A stretch of DNA of 35,653 bases from positions 1 to 35,653 of the forward strand of contig JACSRP010000079.1 of NCBI GenBank assembly GCA_014879665.1, read 5' to 3'. The position numbers and the translations under genes were made by a program. Below the pieces are notes generated by a model. The model was not told the origin of the DNA. It did no database searches and worked only from the letters and a program-made list of their open reading frames with translations. Positions 9,514-17,409 of the stretch are shown one piece after another. This DNA is from Anaerolineae bacterium. Its GTDB lineage: Bacteria; Chloroflexota; Anaerolineae; Aggregatilineales; Phototrophicaceae. The stretch's first letter is position 1; each line of letters begins with the position of its first letter.

Positions 9514-12500
9514 ATGACGATCAATCACAAAAATCGCTCGTTCCAAGAATATTATGCTAGAACCATTGGTGTAGACAACCAGGGGTTTAAGCTAGTGTTG
9601 GGCGGCACGGGGCTGGGAAAAACAAGTGGCATTGTTGACTTACTTTCAACCGGCGAGGTTTCTCGGAAGGTTGTCTATTGTGCAAATCGTATCCAACTGC
9701 TCGACGAAATGGCACAATCCCTGACTGCGCGGTTTGGAGCAGATTTTGTAGTCGTTTTGCCGAATGATACTGAAGTGGTTTATGCCGCTATCAAACCTCC
9801 ATATAGAACACAATTATATGACCTGCTGGATGACAAGCTGGTCGAAAAATATGTTAAAGCAGGTCGTCAGCAAATAAAGGAAATCAGACGTACAGTGGAG
9901 GTTCTGGCTCGGCAAATTGATCGTGGGATCAGGAGTGCAGACCTCAACAGTATTCAAACTCGTTCTGTTCTCTATTTCTTTCGTGGCATTCTTGGTGAAG
10001 CAGCGCGCAAAAAAGAGTCTCAAGCCGATCATATTCGTCTGCTAGATCATCCAATTGTTCAGCTTCTTTTCCCGTTTGTCGCGTTTAAGCGTAGGGACGA
10101 AGCACGGGTTCTCTTGGTGACGGTACAAAAAGGATTTAGGCGTTTTTTTGACGGAAGCAAAGGCACCAGTCTCCCAGAGCTAAAAGGTAAAGAAGCTAAT
10201 TTCATCATTTTCTTGGACGAGTTTGATTTTCTTGAACCGGACTTAATCGACTTGATTTGCAGTTCACCGCAAATCGAAGCCCCTTTCGATTTTGTTGAGG
10301 CGTTTTATCGAGAGATGACGCGCCACAAACTCCCAAAAGAAGACTATCCAGAACAAACCCGGATACGCAAAATAACGGAGCTTGTTGAAACAGAGTTGCA
10401 AGACAACGGGATCGACTTTCCAAATATTAATCAATTTACGAGCCTAAATGAGCGACGTGAGCCTGCCATTTTTCAAACAAGTCGTACACATATCAACGCG
10501 AAACTCTATATCAAGCCAGGTATTCGCTCATTTGAAATCGTGACCACTGCTGGACCCGACACTTACAATGCACTTCGCGTGTTTGACACGATTCATGATG
10601 TTACACGCCGGATTTTGTATTTGTATAAGGAACTTCAAGCTCAATATCCGCGCTTCTATCGAGAATTGCTGCGCCAGTGTTATGAAAATACGGTTTTTCA
10701 GAGCCAGATTGAGCGAATAGTTCTTACTGGAACAACCGACCATCATGAATATCACACAGAGTTCGACGCGCTTCTCAATGAAGGGTATGGGCTTTACGAG
10801 ATCGAAAGATTAGGTCAGGAATCAGATGAAGAAGAAGTTAAGTTTCGCCATTATTCAATTTACACTACGCCTGAAAGAATGCTTTTAGAGCTTGCAACGA
10901 ATAACTTGGTTTTTGGCTTGTCAGCTACAGCCGATATTCCTCGAACAGTTCGCAATTTTCACTTGGACTGGCTAAGGCAACAACCAAACATACATGTGTA
11001 TGAGGTTGACAGAGAAGATCGGGATATTATCCGCGATTTGAATGCTCGGAAATTAAGAGAACGTGGAAATGCACAGCTTGTGATCCGGCGCGTTACGCCA
11101 TTTGATCCTACGATTGAGGGACACAATTCAGTCAAAGGCTTTATGGAAGCACTCCGCCGAAGCGGACGATACAAAAACAACCTTGATGCTGATGAGACAG
11201 ATGCGCAGAAATATCGTCTGGCACGTGTTGAAAACTTTTTCAAGACACTTTTATGGATTACCTCATCTAGCGAAATACAGAACGATGCACATTTAATGTT
11301 CTATCTGACATTTCGGGAAATCGAAGACATCCTTCGCAATGATACAGGCTACTTGTTCGAAGCGACACGTTTACAAAACAGCCCTAAGCTCTTCAATGCC
11401 TATGAGGTCCTCTTCAGCGGCATCAAATTTATTGTGGTGTTCTACAATGCCGAACTTGCCAAGAATGTACGAACTAATCCTGAGCATTTGGCATTTTACA
11501 ATGAGCTATTTTGGCGAGGGCATCCTGTAATCGTAGTTACCCAATATTCATCGGCAGGAAACGGTGTCAATCTTCAATACGAACCTTTTGTCGCTGCAAA
11601 AAAGACCGACTTCGGTCATATTCATCTCATGGACGTTCCCCACTTCTTCTTCGAACGATGGGAATATGGAGAGACTGATACAGCAAATGTTGTACGTATT
11701 AAGAAAAATATCTGGTATGCAGCCAAATTATATAGCGAAGGCACAATAACACGTAGCAGGTTCGAGGGTGTTCTGTCTAATCTCAGAGATGCGAGTCTGA
11801 ATACTCGATATCGAAAAGATATCAGCACGACTTCTGACGCTATCCTGAATCAAATTGCTACACTTATACAGGCATTGGGACGCATTGAGCGTGTATGGGA
11901 ACCAGTTCCATCACAGACTGTGACGATGAGCGATGATGTGTTTGAGGTATTCCAAAAATTTGTGCTTGATTTAGAGTTTGAAGAAATAAGAAATAATCGG
12001 AATGCGATTATCTCAAATAATTTACGGCAGCTCTTGGAGCAAGTTCAAACGATTTCTGTGCAGGAACACCGCGCAAATGAACGACGAGCCATTAGGACGC
12101 TCATTAATGCAGATGAAAGATCCATTCGAGCGATAGACAATCTACTGTCGCGCTTGCAGGATTTGCGAAAAAATGGCAAAGATATCGAAGCACGCCAAGA
12201 TTGGGCAGCTATCCGTCAGGCCGTATTAAGACTGGACTTCGACTCTTCAGTCCTAAGCGCATATCAGTGCGTGTTTCCACTACCGTATTATGCGGAAGGT
12301 AAGTTATCCATCGCAAAAGAGAGTCTGAAACTATATCCACCCGGGACAAGGGCTTCGCACATCCAAGAATTTGACCTGAACAGCATATATGGTTTGGTTC
12401 GACAAAATGAACTTATTCAAGAGCATTTCACTCTTCATCAGTTTCCGCTCGTTTTCCCATCCAGCTCCAGCAAGTGCATTACATTGTCATGCTTCCAGTC

Positions 12501-12993
12501 GATTCTAGCAGGGGCAATCGGAGAAGAAGCGATCTCAGCAATCCTACAATTCTGTGGAATTACTTTAGAACCAGTGCCAGATGCCTTGTTCGAAACAATA
12601 GATCTTAAAATTTTATCGCACCCATGGTACATCGACTGTAAAAATTATAATGAGCGAACCATGGACAATTTTCGACTAGGTGCAGATGATCCAGCTTGGC
12701 ATTTCAAATTAAACGAAGAAAGTTTCAAACAACATGCAAGGCGTAAACTCAAGGCTATAGCTCAGTATCACAGCGAAGCTACCGACAGCAAGCTCATTTA
12801 CATAAATCTCTTTGGGGATAGAGATCGTTTCACAGGCCATTTCAACTTTGATGATTCAGGCAATGTTCAGCGTGTCAAGGATTTTGAAACGGCTTCACTT
12901 ATTGTAGTTCAGGGAATTTTGCAGAGGCGTTCGCCTAATTCCTTCCACCCCGACTTTGAATACTTTATGAATGATTTCCAGCAGAAGGTGTAA
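9514..12993 (+). CDS. Large SF2 helicase with C-terminal restriction-endonuclease-like domain
   Basis: This 1159-residue protein has Walker A GGTGLGKT (30-37), a Walker B box LDEFDF (235-240), a GLSATADI motif (~468-475), motif V SSAGNGVNLQ (~678) and motif VI QALGRIERVW (~786). The TGLGKT and DEFD style resembles the Cas3/DinG side of SF2 and the helicases (Z component) of pPIWI-RE systems. From about 1000 on, GEEAIS, then FETIDLKI, then WYIDCKNYNE (~1038) form an E...D...xCK arrangement of a PD-(D/E)XK nuclease. No CRISPR genes are near, so a type I-D Cas3 identity is unlikely. It is 8 bp upstream of the 756-residue gene, and the two probably work together. The helicase call is firm, the nuclease call is moderate, and the family placement is tentative. 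Confidence 0.72.
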   Translation: MTINHKNRSFQEYYARTIGVDNQGFKLVLGGTGLGKTSGIVDLLSTGEVSRKVVYCANRIQLLDEMAQSLTARFGADFVVVLPNDTEVVYAAIKPPYRTQLYDLLDDKLVEKYVKAGRQQIKEIRRTVEVLARQIDRGIRSADLNSIQTRSVLYFFRGILGEAARKKESQADHIRLLDHPIVQLLFPFVAFKRRDEARVLLVTVQKGFRRFFDGSKGTSLPELKGKEANFIIFLDEFDFLEPDLIDLICSSPQIEAPFDFVEAFYREMTRHKLPKEDYPEQTRIRKITELVETELQDNGIDFPNINQFTSLNERREPAIFQTSRTHINAKLYIKPGIRSFEIVTTAGPDTYNALRVFDTIHDVTRRILYLYKELQAQYPRFYRELLRQCYENTVFQSQIERIVLTGTTDHHEYHTEFDALLNEGYGLYEIERLGQESDEEEVKFRHYSIYTTPERMLLELATNNLVFGLSATADIPRTVRNFHLDWLRQQPNIHVYEVDREDRDIIRDLNARKLRERGNAQLVIRRVTPFDPTIEGHNSVKGFMEALRRSGRYKNNLDADETDAQKYRLARVENFFKTLLWITSSSEIQNDAHLMFYLTFREIEDILRNDTGYLFEATRLQNSPKLFNAYEVLFSGIKFIVVFYNAELAKNVRTNPEHLAFYNELFWRGHPVIVVTQYSSAGNGVNLQYEPFVAAKKTDFGHIHLMDVPHFFFERWEYGETDTANVVRIKKNIWYAAKLYSEGTITRSRFEGVLSNLRDASLNTRYRKDISTTSDAILNQIATLIQALGRIERVWEPVPSQTVTMSDDVFEVFQKFVLDLEFEEIRNNRNAIISNNLRQLLEQVQTISVQEHRANERRAIRTLINADERSIRAIDNLLSRLQDLRKNGKDIEARQDWAAIRQAVLRLDFDSSVLSAYQCVFPLPYYAEGKLSIAKESLKLYPPGTRASHIQEFDLNSIYGLVRQNELIQEHFTLHQFPLVFPSSSSKCITLSCFQSILAGAIGEEAISAILQFCGITLEPVPDALFETIDLKILSHPWYIDCKNYNERTMDNFRLGADDPAWHFKLNEESFKQHARRKLKAIAQYHSEATDSKLIYINLFGDRDRFTGHFNFDDSGNVQRVKDFETASLIVVQGILQRRSPNSFHPDFEYFMNDFQQKV

Positions 12994-13001
12994 CTCGCGC
13001 G

Positions 13002-15272
13002 ATGAACGAACCCAAAACGATGCGGACAACAACATTAGAAATCGAACGTCCAACTGATTTCAGCATTCTTGAGCGTGAGTTCCGTCTTGTCTACTACCAA
13101 CTGCCTTCTAGTTATGTAAAAGCACCTAAGAAGTCGCATAAATATCAAAAACTGCATATTCAACTCAAGAACCAGCTTCAGCAACCCTATAAAACTTATG
13201 ACTATGCCATCATTAATGAGGAGACGGTTCCGGTTGTCTATGTCCTCTATCGTCGGAGTGACATTGCAAATCTTGACGAGCAGCCCAAGGAGCTTAAATG
13301 GTCAACTCAAAAAATGCAGCCTGTCGACATTGAGTTCGATCATATTCCATTCCATATTCTCATTAAACTCCTACAGGCGGATTACTTTCGTGGTGATCAT
13401 GAGCGCACGTTCGTAAGCCAAGGCGACTTTTTTATCCTTGCAAAGCATGGGCGCGAAGGCAATGGGGCTGTCTGTCTACTTATTGAAGTTAAAGGTGATC
13501 GGCGTAATACAGACGATATGACGATTCAGGCTTTTCAGGTTACCGGTAGCGCGCGGAAGTTCGTTAAAATTACAGATCCAAATGACCCAAAGCAGTTGCC
13601 AAAAGATAGCGAAAAAACGACCCCGTACTTTCGGCGAGAAACCCGTCAAACAGAAATCATTTTCAGTCAAGTCAAACAAAAGGAGTTTGCTGAATTCATT
13701 GAAGCGAGACGACCATTGTTCAAGATCAAACGCAGGAAAGATAAAAAACCCAGCTTGCCTTACCATGATCAGCTTAATCTATTTGTTTCCCGAGGTGGCA
13801 TACTCTACACTTTTATTGAGAACTTTTGTGAGTATCTGGGTGAAAAAGGTTTAGTGGCAAAGCCCAAATTTCGAACACTGTCCAAATTTTCTGCCGATCA
13901 AGATTATGCGAATTTGCCTATTTCCGAATTAGGCAAGATTCATATTTTTGACAATCGAATTGATAAGAGTCCACAGCAGCTTGAAGACTTTCTTGTCTTA
14001 CTAAACGGATGGTTGAAAGAAGAAAGCTATCAAGTTGATCTTGAACTTGTGTCTTCAATCGCAGATGCATCTCGGATTCCAACATTGTTGCTGCAAGACC
14101 ACGATAAAAAGGATTTTGCCAAAGGTGGTCGTTTTTTTGAGCAAGGTGTAACAAATGATCCCAAACAAGCTATCTATAGTGATCCTAAATACCAAAACAC
14201 ACCAAAGCAATCTCTAAACATTGCGACTGAGGTTGATCTGAAAGCGAGAAAACTACGTATCCATGTTGCGCTCAACCAGTTACTTCTTAAAGATTTAATT
14301 ATGAATGGGCGTTCCGTTAATGGTATCCTTCCAGGATTTTCTTCCCCAGAAGATAATCCAAAGCAGCTTTCTCTTTTTCCCGATTTTGATCCTACTCCAC
14401 TTCGGGATTATGTCTTTGTTCGCAGAAAAACACACGATGGCGAATCTCGCACTACACTTGTGCATTTCCACAATGACCACCTGCAATTTATCGATGTATC
14501 TGATGATTTTGAGATGTTGTATCAAGTTTGTGAGAGCATGAATCTCGATTGGAACGAGATTTACTTAGAGCTACATAGAATCAATTTCCGAGTGAAGAAT
14601 GGGGTTATTGATGAAGGTAAGGAACTGAAACGCTTCGACCTTGTGCTGAGTAACGGACAAGCACTGGTGATCGAAGACATACACGAAACTGTGCTTTATG
14701 AATATACCAAAATGGATGAGCGACAGAAATGGCTAATTGAGCCAATTCCATTGGATGAATTTCGCTTGCTGGAACGCGCCAGACCTAAGAATCAAGCGCA
14801 ATATAAGCAGTTTCAGCGATTTGAAGCTTTTCTGGACGAACTTGCTGAAGAACTCCCGTATGGTCGCATTTCCTTTAGAGATCTTACCGAAGGTGAGTTT
14901 GGTGTGAGGATAGGCGAAATCTTTGAATTACCGAAGAACGACAAGGATAAATTCAAATTCGGAAATTTCAAAATGATCTATCAACAACCAGAGTTAAATA
15001 TGTTTCTGAGTGATAAGGCTACGTCACTACATACATATCAAGGAATTTGGTACGATGTTGACAATAGGTATCTTGTTGGAGAGCCTGACGGAATCAAGCG
15101 AAAGCAAGCAACCGCTAACCTGATTCGGCAATTTACAGTATTGGTAGGCCACCTGGATGTGGATATTAAGTCGTTGCTTTCAACAACCGGCGTTCAGTTC
15201 ATTCGGCCCAAGCGTTACACAGTATATCCGTACTTTTTCAATTTGATTGATATGTTTGTTGAGTCAACGTGA
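13002..15272 (+). CDS. Unknown 756-residue protein; nuclease-like ExK motif, possible PIWI-like C-terminal region
   Basis: I do not recognise this family with confidence. Near residues 145-170, QGDFFIL, a short spacer and LLIEVKGDRR form a D...ExK pattern like a PD-(D/E)XK core. The middle and C-terminal parts (about 310-756) are mixed alpha/beta. IPTLLLQDHD, TPKQSLNIA, ALNQLLLKDLI and the terminal VQFIRPKRYTVYPYFF are faintly reminiscent of MID/PIWI domains. The size, and the helicase-REase gene 8 bp upstream, recall the pPIWI-RE gene triad. No complete RNase H catalytic set could be read, so the PIWI idea is a hypothesis only. It is the last gene of the operon and is followed by a hairpin at 15301-15328. 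Codon and base use match the other five genes. Confidence 0.6.
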   Translation: MNEPKTMRTTTLEIERPTDFSILEREFRLVYYQLPSSYVKAPKKSHKYQKLHIQLKNQLQQPYKTYDYAIINEETVPVVYVLYRRSDIANLDEQPKELKWSTQKMQPVDIEFDHIPFHILIKLLQADYFRGDHERTFVSQGDFFILAKHGREGNGAVCLLIEVKGDRRNTDDMTIQAFQVTGSARKFVKITDPNDPKQLPKDSEKTTPYFRRETRQTEIIFSQVKQKEFAEFIEARRPLFKIKRRKDKKPSLPYHDQLNLFVSRGGILYTFIENFCEYLGEKGLVAKPKFRTLSKFSADQDYANLPISELGKIHIFDNRIDKSPQQLEDFLVLLNGWLKEESYQVDLELVSSIADASRIPTLLLQDHDKKDFAKGGRFFEQGVTNDPKQAIYSDPKYQNTPKQSLNIATEVDLKARKLRIHVALNQLLLKDLIMNGRSVNGILPGFSSPEDNPKQLSLFPDFDPTPLRDYVFVRRKTHDGESRTTLVHFHNDHLQFIDVSDDFEMLYQVCESMNLDWNEIYLELHRINFRVKNGVIDEGKELKRFDLVLSNGQALVIEDIHETVLYEYTKMDERQKWLIEPIPLDEFRLLERARPKNQAQYKQFQRFEAFLDELAEELPYGRISFRDLTEGEFGVRIGEIFELPKNDKDKFKFGNFKMIYQQPELNMFLSDKATSLHTYQGIWYDVDNRYLVGEPDGIKRKQATANLIRQFTVLVGHLDVDIKSLLSTTGVQFIRPKRYTVYPYFFNLIDMFVEST

Positions 15273-15294
15273 TGACACTCAAACGCTTCTAATG

Positions 15295-15328
15295 AGAAAA
15301 GAGGGTAATGCACATCGCATCACCCTCA
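15295..15328 (-). terminator. Intrinsic terminator between convergent defence operon and ssb
   Basis: GAGGGTaATGC (15301-15311) pairs with GCATcACCCTC (15317-15327), with one A-C mismatch. On the - strand the hairpin is followed by a T-rich CTTTTCTC run, so it should end transcription of ssb. The + strand operon that converges here lacks a good T-run but may also stop at the hairpin. Confidence 0.6.
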
Positions 15329-15344
15329 TGACGATCATTTTCGC

Positions 15345-15704
15345 TTAGAACGGAATGTCTTCCCCGCTCTCCAAGTCGTCGCTTTCCAGCCGATCCAGCA
15401 GCACCAGGCGATTCGCATCCAAGTCCAGACTTGCCTGCGGTGCGCCACTCTGGTCAACCCATGCGCTTGGACGCAGCCACTCCGTCGTCACCTGCACCAG
15501 CGAGCCTTTCTTGACGTACTGCGCGGCGACATCGGCGAGCTTATTCCAGCAGTTCACACGCAGCCATAGAGTCTGCTTCTTGCCGCCGCCGTTCTTGCGA
15601 TTGACCGCTACACTGAAGCTGGCTACCTGCTGTTCACCAACGGTCTTCACCTGCGGATCACTGCCCACGAACCCGGTCACCTGAATGTTGATGCTCGTAC
15701 CCAT
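15345..15704 (-). CDS. ssb: Single-stranded DNA-binding protein
   Basis: This 119-residue OB-fold protein binds single-stranded DNA during plasmid replication and repair. INIQVTGFVGSDPQV, VASFSVAVNRK, LWLRVNCWNKLADVAAQYVKKG and the acidic tail ending DDLESGEDIPF are typical. The tail is the usual docking site for partner proteins. I place the start at 15704, inside the longer frame, because AAGGAG lies 8 nt upstream; the 21 extra codons run into the non-coding region. It is the last gene of the - strand backbone, about 590 bp after its neighbour, so it may have its own promoter. It ends just before a terminator. Confidence 0.92.
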   Translation of the reverse strand: MGTSINIQVTGFVGSDPQVKTVGEQQVASFSVAVNRKNGGGKKQTLWLRVNCWNKLADVAAQYVKKGSLVQVTTEWLRPSAWVDQSGAPQASLDLDANRLVLLDRLESDDLESGEDIPF

Positions 15705-15750
15705 GATGTGTACTCCTTCGCGCTGTGCGCTTTGTTGTCCATCGACCCTG

Positions 15751-15922
15751 TGCCGATTTCTGACCAAAGCACAGCAGGTGCAGACAGGCTGCCTTCACCT
15801 GTAAGGCGCTACCCGTTTTTGTTGAGTGCAACGGCACAAGCCAGACAAAAACGGGTGAAGCGAAGTCCAACGGACTTTGAAGGCTGCCGCACCTGCTAGA
15901 CTGGTCAGCGACTCAATCGGCA
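15751..15922. ncRNA. Structured RNA-like element, copy 1
   Basis: The element folds into a long closing stem with two inner hairpins. TGCCGATT 15751-15758 pairs with AATCGGCA 15915-15922, CTGACCA 15760-15766 with TGGTCAG 15902-15908, AGCAGGTGC 15773-15781 with GCACCTGCT 15889-15897, and GCCTTCA 15791-15797 with TGAAGGC 15878-15884. Hairpin P4 pairs ACCCGTTTTTGT 15811-15822 with ACAAAAACGGGT 15845-15856. Hairpin P5 pairs AAGTCC 15863-15868 with GGACTT 15872-15877. The linker CACCTGTAAGGCG (15796-15808) and the P4 loop (15823-15845) are almost identical to copy 2 at 31.6 kb, while most stem sequences differ. That pattern indicates selection on RNA structure. The transcribed strand is not clear; on the - strand it would lie directly upstream of ssb. 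I do not recognise a known RNA family. Confidence 0.65.
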
Positions 15923-16292
15923 TGGTTTGGGTCAGATGGCACGCGCCAGCAGCGAAAAGGCATCACACGGGAACGACAGCATCACAGGGGTAGGCTAAGC
16001 CAGCGAACGGTCAAAGGTGGTGTGGCACAGGTATCCGCTTTGTCGTGGCTGGAGAGAACGCGGTCAGGCGCATACAGACCAGCGGTGTGAACCGTCAAAA
16101 CAGACGATGATGCGGGCAGCAAGAAAGACGCGACAGGTGATACGGTTTGCGTCAGCGGGGATTGTCAGGCAAAGCCGTAGACATGGATAGCGCGAACGAC
16201 GGGCATGAATCGGGTGGAACGAACCGGGAACGGGAATACCGTCTGCGAGGATGCAAGGCAATCAGTGGGGTGAAAGCGGCGCTGCTGGTGTC
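15923..16292. other. Non-coding gap, no feature identified
   Basis: About 370 bases between the structured element and the next gene carry no reading frame with a convincing ribosome site or protein-like composition, and I see no repeat or terminator. It may hold a promoter for ssb or for the structured element. Confidence 0.5.
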
Positions 16293-16922
16293 TCAGCGAC
16301 GGTCATGCTCATCGGGGAAGTAGGTCGCTTTGAAGTTGAACATGGCAGGCGTGTCGCTTTCGCGTATCCCTTCATACAATGCCCCGGTGATGCGTCGCAG
16401 CCCGGATTGCAGCTTCTCGCGGATATAGGACAGATTACCGTGAATGAGTAGTTGCACTGCCGCCTGCACCAGATAGTCGGCAGCCGCCAGCAAGTCGTAA
16501 GCCATCCGTCCGCGCCAGCCATGTACCCCATTGGCGCAGGAGACCGATGCCCGCATCGTATCGGTGGTTTCATAGGCTTTCAACAGTGCCTTCGCTGTGC
16601 CCTCAAAATCATCAGCGCGGGTGTCCTTCACCTGCTGAAAAAGCAGCAAGTAGGTGTAAATTGCGTCAATGGTCGGGATCGTGACTGCATTCTGTCCGCA
16701 GAAGGTCGCCAGTTTGAGCCATGCCAGTTCGTAGTGCGGGTGCTGGCAAAGGGCTAAAGCCGTGTCCGTGACCAGGTTTATCGCGTCAGCGGTCCGTTCG
16801 CTGTCCCGACTTGTCCGCAAATCGGCGGCAAGCATGACTGCAATGGCGGTGTATTGCCCGTTGTCGAACAGGCGATTGTAACGATTCAATGCCTGCTGGG
16901 TGGTGGTTTCAGTTGTGTTCAT
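16293..16922 (-). CDS. Hypothetical plasmid protein, alpha-helical
   Basis: This 209-residue protein is not recognised. It looks almost entirely helical (Ala/Leu-rich, e.g. LLAAADYLVQAAVQLL), with an N-terminal Thr-rich stretch and no signal peptide or membrane segment. The start at 16922 is chosen because GAGGAGAGG lies just upstream on the - strand; the longest frame adds six codons without a ribosome site. It follows the intrinsic terminator of the 141-residue gene, so it is probably a separate or read-through unit of the backbone. Composition is like the PRTRC genes. Function is unknown. Confidence 0.7.
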   Translation of the reverse strand: MNTTETTTQQALNRYNRLFDNGQYTAIAVMLAADLRTSRDSERTADAINLVTDTALALCQHPHYELAWLKLATFCGQNAVTIPTIDAIYTYLLLFQQVKDTRADDFEGTAKALLKAYETTDTMRASVSCANGVHGWRGRMAYDLLAAADYLVQAAVQLLIHGNLSYIREKLQSGLRRITGALYEGIRESDTPAMFNFKATYFPDEHDRR

Positions 16923-16955
16923 CGTATATCCTCTCCTCATGGGTTTATTAGAAAC

Positions 16956-16979
16956 AAAAAGCGCCTCTGGGTGAGGCGC
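16956..16979 (-). terminator. Intrinsic terminator after the 141-residue gene
   Basis: GCGCCTC 16961-16967 pairs with GAGGCGC 16973-16979. On the - strand the hairpin is followed directly by TTTTTG. It lies right after the stop at 16984, closing the PRTRC transcription unit. Confidence 0.85.
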
Positions 16980-16983
16980 GGTC

Positions 16984-17409
16984 TTACATCGTCCAGCGGG
17001 TGAGCGTTCGCAGAGTGCGGCTATCTGTCGGGGCTTGATTCACCTGTTCCAACACGGCATGGAGGGACAATCGCACCCGCTCATAAAGCTGGTAGTGCGC
17101 GTCGTCATAGGGCAGCACCCATGTCCCAGTGGGGATAACCGCCGCGCTGCGGTCACTGCCGCCACGTCGATATTGAACAGGGAAGACAAAAGGGACATCG
17201 CGTTCCGGTTTCCAGCCCGTGAGCTGCACCAGCGGCAAAAAACGCTCGTCAGCGGGCAGCGTCCAATCGGCACGTAGGATGCCATCGAGATGTTGTGCCA
17301 GATAGAGACGTTTCACCGACAGTCCGGTATGGGTGTCACCAAACGGCAGGCGTGTCACTTTCACCAGCAAGACAGCCTTCCAATCCAGTTGCGTACAATC
17401 GTAGTTCAT
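16984..17409 (-). CDS. Hypothetical protein at the end of the PRTRC operon
   Basis: This 141-residue protein is not recognised. It has beta-rich stretches (AVLLVKVTRLPFGDTHTGLS, FLPLVQLTGWKP) and a helical tail (YERVRLSLHAVLEQVNQ), with no cysteines beyond one near the start and no signal or membrane segment. Its ATG overlaps the stop of the PP-loop ATPase gene (ATGA), with AAAGGA upstream, so the two are translationally coupled. A strong terminator follows. It occupies the place where a PRTRC A protein (a JAB-like peptidase) might be expected, but I see no JAMM H-x-H...D motif, so it is not that. Confidence 0.72.
   Translation of the reverse strand: MNYDCTQLDWKAVLLVKVTRLPFGDTHTGLSVKRLYLAQHLDGILRADWTLPADERFLPLVQLTGWKPERDVPFVFPVQYRRGGSDRSAAVIPTGTWVLPYDDAHYQLYERVRLSLHAVLEQVNQAPTDSRTLRTLTRWTM

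Noticed and set aside
9514..12993. Type I-D Cas3-like identity for the large helicase
   Set aside because: The TGLGKT and DEFD motifs fit loosely, but no other cas gene or CRISPR array is present and the C-terminus is a PD-(D/E)XK domain instead of an HD domain.
15751..15922. Orphan IscB omega-RNA (HEARO) or retron msr-msd as identity of the structured elements
   Set aside because: No IscB or reverse transcriptase gene is nearby and the conserved loop does not resemble what I remember of those RNAs. Not excluded; a covariance search is needed.
16064..16261. A 65-codon frame on the - strand upstream of ssb
   Set aside because: No ribosome site, shadow-like composition, and no neighbour coupling.
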